Shown: in pieces, positions 16,538-22,826 of the stretch
How the letters are laid out: every line of letters starts with the position of its first letter
How positions within the stretch are numbered: position 1 is the first letter of the stretch
Origin: CAYMND01 sp964465065
GTDB lineage: Bacteria > Acidobacteriota > Aminicenantia > UBA2199
Assembly: GCA_964465065.1 (NCBI GenBank)
Contig: CAYXHZ010000033.1
Coordinates: 1 to 33,970, forward strand
Length of the DNA stretch: 33,970 nucleotides
Direction of reading: 5' to 3'
Notes under the pieces: generated by a model
What the model was told of the DNA's origin: nothing
What the model saw: only the letters and a program-made list of their open reading frames with translations
Databases searched by the model: none
Program-made: the position numbers and the translations under genes

Positions 16538-17516
16538 GAACCGGTGATCCCGCAGCGAACGCCGCTTCGGATTCTTGCCTGCCGACTGGAATCTGGATAC
16601 GGAACAGGGCTCCGCCCAGATGGGATCTGTGTACCGATAGCCGGGCCTGGCAGGATGAGGCGAAGGCCTGCACAGAAAGCAATCCGAGTCCGTTCCCCGT
16701 TGTTTTCGTCGTATAGCCGGTATCGAAAATACGCTCCTGCAGATCCTCGGCAACACCGGGTCCGTTGTCGTGAATTTCGACGAGGATCATCACCCCTTCC
16801 CAGCGCGACTTGATTTCGATCCGGCATTCCGGACCACCGGCCTGGGCGGCATTGATGATCAGATTCAGTACCGCCTGCTCGAACAATTCCCCGTTGAGTT
16901 TTAGCGCAACACGGGGAATGTCGTCGGCATGCACACTGCACAGCTTGACATCCGGATGCTTGCGCGCAATCTCGATATACTTTTCCAGGGATTCCCGCAG
17001 TTCCAGCGCCATGAACTCATCCTGCCGGTTCAATCTGGCCGACGAAGCGATCCGTTTCGCCAGAGGAGTCAGGCTGCCGATCGACTTCTCCATGGCTAGC
17101 CGCATCTTCTTCAGATTCGGATCGACCTCCTCATGCTCCCGGATCCCTTCCACTACCGCCGAAAGGCACATCAGAAGGTTGTTCAGATCGTGAGCCAGCG
17201 CCGCACTGTACATGGACGCAAAGGCTCTCCGTTCGCTTTGGGCGAGCAGCTGGCGCTGTTTTCGGGTTCTGCGCCACCATTCCAGCGAGATGAAAAAAAA
17301 GAACAGACCGGTAACGGCGACGAACACGAGCCCTTTCACCATCTCGATCTTCTGGAGATTCTCGACGGAACCGGCCAATGCAGCGGCGATTCTGCCGGAA
17401 AGAAAAATATACAATGTGGCGAACACGACATAGATCAGCGCCGAAAATGCGGCCGATGCCGCCGGAGTGTATTCCGGCAAGCGTGATTTGATGACTCTTT
17501 TGAGCGGCATACCCAT
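16527..17516 (-). CDS. membrane-bound orphan sensor histidine kinase
   Basis: 329 aa. Two membrane segments (about 20-42 and 60-79) are separated by only some 17 residues, so there is no sizeable periplasmic sensor. A short linker leads to the phospho-acceptor motif ALAHDLNNLLM (His109) and an ATPase domain with LNLIINAAQA, HDNGPGVAEDLQERIFD and TGNGLGLLSVQ. The signal is probably sensed in the membrane or comes from a partner protein. No response regulator is adjacent. AAGGTG lies before the ATG. Its last 11 nt overlap the convergent oligopeptidase gene. It is the last gene of a minus-strand series and may be part of that operon (46 nt after the upstream fragment). Confidence 0.9.
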   Translation of the reverse strand: MGMPLKRVIKSRLPEYTPAASAAFSALIYVVFATLYIFLSGRIAAALAGSVENLQKIEMVKGLVFVAVTGLFFFFISLEWWRRTRKQRQLLAQSERRAFASMYSAALAHDLNNLLMCLSAVVEGIREHEEVDPNLKKMRLAMEKSIGSLTPLAKRIASSARLNRQDEFMALELRESLEKYIEIARKHPDVKLCSVHADDIPRVALKLNGELFEQAVLNLIINAAQAGGPECRIEIKSRWEGVMILVEIHDNGPGVAEDLQERIFDTGYTTKTTGNGLGLLSVQAFASSCQARLSVHRSHLGGALFRIQIPVGRQESEAAFAAGSPVPSL

Positions 17517-17562
17517 TCGGTTTCACCTTGTCAATATAGTCGGATGCAGACCGACATATTCA

Positions 17563-17718
17563 TTATGTGATCGTTTGCAGATTTTTCACCCGGCCAGCGA
17601 TCATCTGCTGGCCTTGCAGGACCGATTCGGGACCGTCCGCCTCGATTCCGGCGAGTTTCTTGAGATAACCCGGGAAATAATCGTTCTGCAGATCGATCAA
17701 AAGCAGACAATCGCTCAT
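17563..17718 (-). pseudogene. truncated isochorismatase-family gene, 51 codons
   Basis: The ORF has a good ribosome-binding site (AAGGAATTGAAATG) and overlaps the stop of the acyltransferase gene (ATGA). The product MSDCLLLIDLQNDYFPG is a clear isochorismatase/cysteine-hydrolase N-terminus with the catalytic Asp in LLIDLQNDY, followed by LAGIEADG, also usual there. The protein then ends after 51 residues, where the family has about 180. The Lys and Cys of the catalytic triad are missing, so it cannot be an active hydrolase. The last residues (MIAGRVKNLQTIT) might be the original C-terminus brought close by an internal in-frame deletion; this needs a full-length relative to decide. Confidence 0.6.
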
Positions 17719-18524
17719 TTCAATTCCTTTTCTTCATGCGATGGGGCGCTGATCACGTTCTGCCAATCCTGTTCGACATAGCGGCGGAACGAGTTGATGA
17801 ATCGGGCCGCCGGTGCGCCGTCGACGATATCGTGATTGAAAACAGCGCTGACACTGATCACTTCCCGGATCTCGATCCGGTCCCGGACGACCAGCGGTTT
17901 TTTGAAAACGCTGCCGAAGGCGACGGAGACCGCCTTGGGACCTCCAATATAGGGAACGATGAAGCCCGGCACCGTACTGACCGAGCTGACGGAGCTGACG
18001 AAGACGGTGCCGGACAGCTCGCGAATCAGCCGATGGCTGTTCAGGAACGACCGGAAGACCATCTGCAGCAGGAAGCGCGGCAGAAGACAAAGCAGTCGAC
18101 GTCCCAGGCTGGGCCGGGTGAACCAGGAAGCGGATTGTTTCTCTTCCTTGACCCGGGCGATTTCGGCCGTGATTTCGGCCAGGGATTTGTGAACGATATC
18201 GCGGATGATCAGCTGGCGGTTTTCCACGCCCCCGTCCAGGTGCACTTCGACCGGAATGTTTATGTCGACATCATCGAAATGGCTGATTTTACGGTAAGCG
18301 ACGAAAGAATTGAGACCGGGATTGTCGGCAATTGCCTGCCCCAACGCCTTGAGCAGAAACGCCAGCAGACTGCCGTCTTGCCCCTGTTGCCGCATATCCC
18401 GCAGCCGCCGCCGGGGCCGGGTGACATCGAACTCCAAAAGGCCCATGAAATTGTGCCCGCCCTCCACCAGGGAAAAGCCCTGGATGGAGAACTTGCGGAA
18501 ATCCGATGTTTTTTCTGTTCTCAT
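17715..18524 (-). CDS. stand-alone 2-oxoacid dehydrogenase E2-type acyltransferase domain
   Basis: 269 aa. The C-terminus reads VSAVFNHDIVDGAPAARFIN, which is the HxxxDG catalytic motif of E2 acyltransferases and chloramphenicol acetyltransferases (His231, Asp235). VPGFIVPYIGGPKAVSVAFG is the adjacent core strand region. The N-terminal lipoyl and subunit-binding domains of true E2 proteins are absent. It may transfer an acyl group from CoA to a small acceptor. ATG 18524 is preceded by AAGGAAGA and overlaps the stop of the preceding small ORF (ATGA); the frame is open further upstream, but that region holds cupin remnants. Substrate unknown. Confidence 0.82.
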   Translation of the reverse strand: MRTEKTSDFRKFSIQGFSLVEGGHNFMGLLEFDVTRPRRRLRDMRQQGQDGSLLAFLLKALGQAIADNPGLNSFVAYRKISHFDDVDINIPVEVHLDGGVENRQLIIRDIVHKSLAEITAEIARVKEEKQSASWFTRPSLGRRLLCLLPRFLLQMVFRSFLNSHRLIRELSGTVFVSSVSSVSTVPGFIVPYIGGPKAVSVAFGSVFKKPLVVRDRIEIREVISVSAVFNHDIVDGAPAARFINSFRRYVEQDWQNVISAPSHEEKELK

Positions 18525-18601
18525 TCTTCCTTGCCCTCGGACAGGATACCACTCTTCACTGAAGGCAGACAAACCGCAGGCGCGTCCTTTTTGAATGTCA
18601 T
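18521..18601 (-). pseudogene. 26-codon ORF, possible residue of a deleted operon gene
   Basis: ATG 18601 follows the ancestral cupin stop (18604-18606) by 2 nt and is preceded by GGAG. It encodes 26 residues (MTFKKDAPAVCLPSV... ending SEGKEE) and its TGA overlaps the acyltransferase ATG. Operon-style junctions at both ends around so short a product suggest a gene that lost its middle, as in its neighbours. A real micro-peptide is possible. No family recognised. Confidence 0.35.
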
Positions 18602-18603
18602 CC

Positions 18604-18796
18604 TCACTCCGGTTCGGCCAGATCGATGCGGTCGCCTCGACTGCTGGGCCGAAGCGTGAAGGAGACGCCGCTCGGCCTTCCCGGAAGGAACCATCTCGCG
18701 AATGACATGGAGCCGGCTGTCGTTGAGAAGATGCCAGCCGTGACACTGATCACCCCACAGATAATGCTCTGAATTCTGAATCGACACTGCGGGCAT
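18604..18796 (-). pseudogene. cupin gene remnant retaining N- and C-terminal ends
   Basis: ATG 18796 has a strong GGGAGG site. The first ~50 codons encode EHYLWGDQCHGWHLL and VPSGKAERRLLHASAQQ, which match the start of small cupins (EHYxWGxxCDGWHLV and PPGxxExRHxHxxARQ). In another frame the sequence then gives RPSSRGDRIDLAEPE and stops at 18604, like the C-terminus of the same cupins (SQPPSHGDR). About 60 core residues, including most metal-binding positions, are missing. The first His of the usual HxH pair is Leu here. The N-terminal frame stays open to 18521 and could yield a 91-residue product of no cupin function. Confidence 0.6.
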
Positions 18797-18848
18797 GCAC
18801 GCCTCCCTAAGCCTTGGCCATGGCTTGAATCGTTTGCCTGCACAAGAC

Positions 18849-18877
18849 ATTTTCCGTACAAACCGGACTGTTGTCAA
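18849..18877 (-). promoter_or_regulatory. possible internal promoter before the cupin remnant
   Basis: The minus strand has TTGACA (18872-18877), a 17-nt spacer and GAAAAT (18849-18854). It overlaps the stop of the isochorismatase gene and would drive the cupin-acyltransferase part of the operon. The -10 matches only four of six positions. Confidence 0.4.
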
Positions 18878-19530
18878 CCTTGACCCAGATTCAGTATTTC
18901 TTCAGCCGACATGATCTTGGCGAAGGCGAAACGCAGGGTGTCGATTTCCGCCTCCTGCATTTCCCGACTGTAGGTTGAAGTGATATCGGAACCGAAGACG
19001 ACGTAATAGCCTCTTTCGTAGGCCTGCCGGGCCGTCGTTCCGCAGCAGCAGTTGGTCAGAGTGCCACAAATGATGACGGTATCCTTTTCCATCCCTTTCA
19101 GGATGGTGTCCAGCGGTGTATCGAAAAATGCGCCGTAAGAAGGCTTGTGGATGACGATTTCATCGGCAGCAGGTTGAAGCTGATGCCAGACCTTGCCATC
19201 CTGGAACCAGCCGGGATCGGCCGCCAATTCAGGGAAACGGTTGGGCATATACTTCCCGGACTTGGGCCGGTCCATGAACGAATGAGTCCGGCTGAAAACC
19301 GTAAAAATGACCGGAACGGCATTCTGACGGCAGTAGCGGATCACACAAGCGATTTTTTCCACCTGCCTGGTGGCCTCCGGAATCCAGGACGAAGCCCAGC
19401 CCGGTTTCACAAATTCATCCTGCATATCGATGACCAAAAGAGCGGCTTTCTGCAAGTCGACCGGAAACGATGCACATCCGTTTTTGTATGCCTTTTGTGC
19501 GGCCTGCAGGATTGATTCCTCGGTGAACAT
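18874..19530 (-). CDS. isochorismatase-family cysteine hydrolase (nicotinamidase-like)
   Basis: 218 aa, complete. The catalytic triad is visible: Asp35 in LLVIDMQDEF, Lys129 in IHKPSYGAFFDT and the nucleophile, probably Cys162, in GTLTNCCCGTTARQA. The run of three Cys is unusual. The family hydrolyses amides or vinyl ethers such as nicotinamide, N-carbamoyl compounds or isochorismate; the substrate cannot be fixed. A GAGGAGG site stands before ATG 19530. It heads the minus-strand operon containing the cupin remnant, acyltransferase and a second truncated isochorismatase. With the operon damaged, its original pathway may be gone, though this gene itself looks intact. Confidence 0.9.
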   Translation of the reverse strand: MFTEESILQAAQKAYKNGCASFPVDLQKAALLVIDMQDEFVKPGWASSWIPEATRQVEKIACVIRYCRQNAVPVIFTVFSRTHSFMDRPKSGKYMPNRFPELAADPGWFQDGKVWHQLQPAADEIVIHKPSYGAFFDTPLDTILKGMEKDTVIICGTLTNCCCGTTARQAYERGYYVVFGSDITSTYSREMQEAEIDTLRFAFAKIMSAEEILNLGQG

Positions 19531-19555
19531 GTCTGAGCCTCCTCGTGTCTCTCCA

Positions 19556-19585
19556 GTTATACCCCTGCGGGAAGTCCGTATGCAA
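19556..19585 (-). promoter_or_regulatory. promoter of the isochorismatase operon
   Basis: The minus strand has TTGCAT (19580-19585), an 18-nt spacer and TATAAC (19556-19561). The predicted leader is about 20 nt and contains GAGGAGG. It diverges from the addA promoter. Confidence 0.65.
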
Positions 19586-19611
19586 TAGCGTCAGCCGCGT
19601 CGCCAGGCCCC

Positions 19612-19640
19612 TTGACTACGGATCCGCCGCGGACTACACT
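19612..19640 (+). promoter_or_regulatory. promoter of addAB
   Basis: TTGACT (19612-19617), a 17-nt spacer and TACACT (19635-19640). The predicted start is about 19647, leaving a 24-nt leader. A GGGGT 12 nt before the ATG is only a weak ribosome-binding site. Confidence 0.65.
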
Positions 19641-19670
19641 AGCACTTTCACAACGGGGTAAAACAAAAAC

Positions 19671-22600
19671 ATGGCCTTCACCATCTACTCGGCATCGGCG
19701 GGCAGCGGTAAAACGTATACCCTGGTCAACGAGTACCTCTCCCTGACCCTGCCCGACCCACGCCGTTTTCCCCAGGTACTGGCCATCACCTTCACCAACA
19801 AGGCCGCTGCCCAGATGAAATCCCGTATCCTGCAAGCCCTGGCCGAGCTGCGCCAAAACAAAGACCCCGCCCGCCTGCAAACGCTGCAGGCGATGACCGG
19901 TCTGCCGGCCGAAACGCTCAAAATCCAGGCCGGTCAGCTGATGAGCGCTCTGCTTCACCAGTACGGGGATTATGCGGTCATGACCATCGACAGCTTCATC
20001 ATCCGGGTGGTGCGGGCCTTCTCTTTCGATCTGGGTCTGCCCCAGCGCTTCGATGTGGAACTGTCTCAGGAACGGGTGACCGCCCTGCTGGTAGAACGGA
20101 TCATCGCCCAGGCCCGGGAAGGACAACGCAGCGGCGATATCCTGAAACGCTTCATCCTGGAAAAGATCCACAGTCAGCAAAACTGGAATTACGAGGAGGA
20201 ACTGTTGGCCACGACCCGGCAGCGTTTCAACGACAGAAGCCTGACGGCGATCAACGCCCTGCTGCAGCTGCCCGAACAGAAACTCGCTGACATGGAAAAC
20301 CTGTTTACCCGCCAAATGAGACAATTCAGAGAGCAGGTGAACGACAGCTGCCGGAAAATTCTGGACGAGATCAATGCCCTGGGTTTGGGTGTCGATGATT
20401 TCGCCTATAAAAAAGATGGAATCCCCGGCCAGCTCGCCAGGCTGAGCAAAGCCCGGCGCAAGGGTGAATTCGAGATCAAAAAAAGGTTGCGGGATGGAGT
20501 TTGGTTCACCAAGGACAGCCAGTACCGGCAAATACATCAGGACCGGTTCGATGGGTGCATCGAACCGTTTCGTATCGGACTGTTGAATTACATCGACGCC
20601 GAACTGCCCCGCTATTGCACGCTCTGGGACATTCGGCGCAGCCTGCCGACCCTGCAGCTGCTCAAGGAGATCGAGCGCGAACTGGACAGCCTGAGCCGGG
20701 AGGATCGTCTGGTTCCCATCAGTCAATTCAACCGCAAGGTTGCCAGGATCATCGAGGACGAAGTCATCCCGTACATCTACCTGCGCATCGGCGAACGTTT
20801 CCAGAATTACCTGATCGATGAATTCCAGGACACCAACCAGCTGCAATGGAGCAACCTCTTCCCGCTGATCGAAAACGTCCTGAGCGAAGGCCAGAAAAAT
20901 CTGGTCGTCGGCGACCCCAAGCAGGCCATTTACCGCTGGCGCGGCGGCGACCCGCTGATCATGGAGGAGCGCATAAAGGCCAGCCTTCCGACCTCGCAGC
21001 TGGAATACAAGCGGCTGACATGCAATTACCGCAGCCTGTCCACGGTGGTGGAATTCAACAACCGCTTCTTCGGCGATTTCCGTCTCGACCCCGATTTGCC
21101 CGAGATGGAACGATTTGCCGGCGGCAATGTCCATCAGACGGTCGGTGTCGACAGCCAGTTGCCGGGCTACGTGGAAATCCGTTTCTTCGGCGACGGAGAC
21201 GGCGCGAGCAAGAACAACCACACCGAGGCCGCGGCGCAATGGACCGTCGACCATATACTCCGGGCTCACCGAAGCGCCCCGGGCGGCGGTTTGGAGTACA
21301 AGGACATGGCCATCCTGATCCGGACCAAAAAGGATGCCGTTCCACTTGCCGAGGCCCTCATCGCGGCCGGCATTCCGGTAGTCACCAGTGACAGTCTGCA
21401 GTTGAACCACTACCAATCCGTCCGGGCCGTCATCTCCGTCCTGGCCTACCTGCACAGCCGTCAGACCATCCATCTGCTGGAAATTCTGGCCTTCCTGGAA
21501 GGCGAAGAGTTCAACGCCTACCTGAGCCGCCTGCCCGTTCCCGACGATCTGCTAGTCCAGGTCATAAGCCACCTGCCGCGTTTCGACGACTGGAGCCACA
21601 GCACCACGATCCTGTCGCTGTACGATCTGAGCGAAGAAATCTGCTCGGCTTTCCTGTCTCGACGCGGCAAAGACGGCAGCGCCACCCCGGCCGTCCCTCT
21701 GCTGGCCTTACTCGACTTGATCTTCGCCCAGTCGGCACGTTTGAACGGCGATCTGGGTACCTTCCTGGACTGGTGGCAGGAAAACCTCGATAAGGAAAGC
21801 ACGGTGATCGCCAACTGCCAAAGCCCGAACGGTGTACAGATATTGACCATTCATAAGGCCAAGGGACTCGAGTTCCCCATGGTCATCCTGCCCTTTGCCG
21901 ACTGGGATATCACCAGCAACAGCATGAGCAGGGAGCCCAGCCTCTGGGTCGTCGACGACGACAACCGACTCGGACAAGGCCGACTGCCCTACCTGATTCC
22001 GGTCGGATCCGAGAACGGCCCGCACTTGTTTCAACAGGATTTGCAGAGAGAGCACCTAAACAACCGTATCGACAATCTGCACCTGCTCTATGTGGCCTTC
22101 ACCCGGGCCCAGTCCAGTCTGCTGGTCGGGCTGCGATCGGTTGGCAAGGGAGCCGTATCGAGCTGGATACAGCGTCGTCTCTCAGTCTGGCCGGAGCCGG
22201 AGGACCCATCCTGCTTTCGCCTGGGCAGCCTGCAGTACGCCCCGGCCGCCGCTACGCTCCCTATACCGGAAACGCCTGAAGAGCACGAACTGTTCTGGAC
22301 CTGGCAGGAGCGGCTGTCGATACGGGATCAGGCCCGTGAGGAATGGCTGGACCCCGGCAATCCGCGCCACCAGGGCAAACTGATGCACCTGCTGTTGTCC
22401 CAGATCCGCCAGGAAGAAGACCTGGACCCGGTTCTGGCGGCCGCTCTCGAGAGCGGTCTCATCCACGCCGATATGGAACCGGCCCTGCGCGCACAGTTCA
22501 ACCGTCTCCTCGACCTGCCGCTGTTCGATGCCACTGTGCGCAGTGCCTTTCAGGCACCCTGGCTGGTCAGAACCGAAGCCGCCGTCTTTCACGGCCGCAA

Positions 22601-22826
22601 CGCCAGCCGCCCCGACCGCATCCAGTTCAGGGACGACCGGATTTGGGTCATCGATTACAAACGGGAGGCCCGTCATCCCAGCCATCAATCGCAGTTACGG
22701 TCCTACCTGGACCTGTTGCAAAAATGCCATCCCGCTCACCGTGTTTGCGGAGTACTTTTGTACCTGGTTTCCGGTGAAATCGTGGAAATGGATTCGACCG
22801 GCGCCTCGCGGGAGAATCGGCCATGA
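19671..22826 (+). CDS. addA: AddA/RecB-like UvrD-type helicase-nuclease
   Basis: 1051 aa. Superfamily 1A helicase motifs appear in order: Walker A SASAGSGKTYTL (7-18), AITFTNKAAAQM, DEFQDTNQLQW with D383/E384 (Walker B), VVGDPKQAIYRWRGG, TCNYRS, ILTIHKAKGLEFPMVILP and LLYVAFTRAQ. The C-terminus has a PD-(D/E)XK RecB-type nuclease with RPDRI and VIDYKRE (D995, K997). It unwinds and degrades DNA ends during double-strand break repair. It is coupled to the next gene by an ATGA overlap. Because it is shorter than some AddA proteins and lies first in the operon, RecB-like is an equally fair name. Confidence 0.92.
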   Translation: MAFTIYSASAGSGKTYTLVNEYLSLTLPDPRRFPQVLAITFTNKAAAQMKSRILQALAELRQNKDPARLQTLQAMTGLPAETLKIQAGQLMSALLHQYGDYAVMTIDSFIIRVVRAFSFDLGLPQRFDVELSQERVTALLVERIIAQAREGQRSGDILKRFILEKIHSQQNWNYEEELLATTRQRFNDRSLTAINALLQLPEQKLADMENLFTRQMRQFREQVNDSCRKILDEINALGLGVDDFAYKKDGIPGQLARLSKARRKGEFEIKKRLRDGVWFTKDSQYRQIHQDRFDGCIEPFRIGLLNYIDAELPRYCTLWDIRRSLPTLQLLKEIERELDSLSREDRLVPISQFNRKVARIIEDEVIPYIYLRIGERFQNYLIDEFQDTNQLQWSNLFPLIENVLSEGQKNLVVGDPKQAIYRWRGGDPLIMEERIKASLPTSQLEYKRLTCNYRSLSTVVEFNNRFFGDFRLDPDLPEMERFAGGNVHQTVGVDSQLPGYVEIRFFGDGDGASKNNHTEAAAQWTVDHILRAHRSAPGGGLEYKDMAILIRTKKDAVPLAEALIAAGIPVVTSDSLQLNHYQSVRAVISVLAYLHSRQTIHLLEILAFLEGEEFNAYLSRLPVPDDLLVQVISHLPRFDDWSHSTTILSLYDLSEEICSAFLSRRGKDGSATPAVPLLALLDLIFAQSARLNGDLGTFLDWWQENLDKESTVIANCQSPNGVQILTIHKAKGLEFPMVILPFADWDITSNSMSREPSLWVVDDDNRLGQGRLPYLIPVGSENGPHLFQQDLQREHLNNRIDNLHLLYVAFTRAQSSLLVGLRSVGKGAVSSWIQRRLSVWPEPEDPSCFRLGSLQYAPAAATLPIPETPEEHELFWTWQERLSIRDQAREEWLDPGNPRHQGKLMHLLLSQIRQEEDLDPVLAAALESGLIHADMEPALRAQFNRLLDLPLFDATVRSAFQAPWLVRTEAAVFHGRNASRPDRIQFRDDRIWVIDYKREARHPSHQSQLRSYLDLLQKCHPAHRVCGVLLYLVSGEIVEMDSTGASRENRP

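Noticed and set aside
14767..16756. Two long open frames over the oligopeptidase gene (same and opposite strand)
   Set aside because: The PepF frame with HEFGH is certain; the others give Arg/Pro- or Val/Gly-rich products without domains.
16527..19530. Toxin-antitoxin or defence island
   Set aside because: The short ORFs match fragments of metabolic enzymes, not toxin, antitoxin or nuclease families.
19557..21473. Large antisense open frame over addA
   Set aside because: addA motifs are clear on the plus strand, and this frame would start inside addA without signals.
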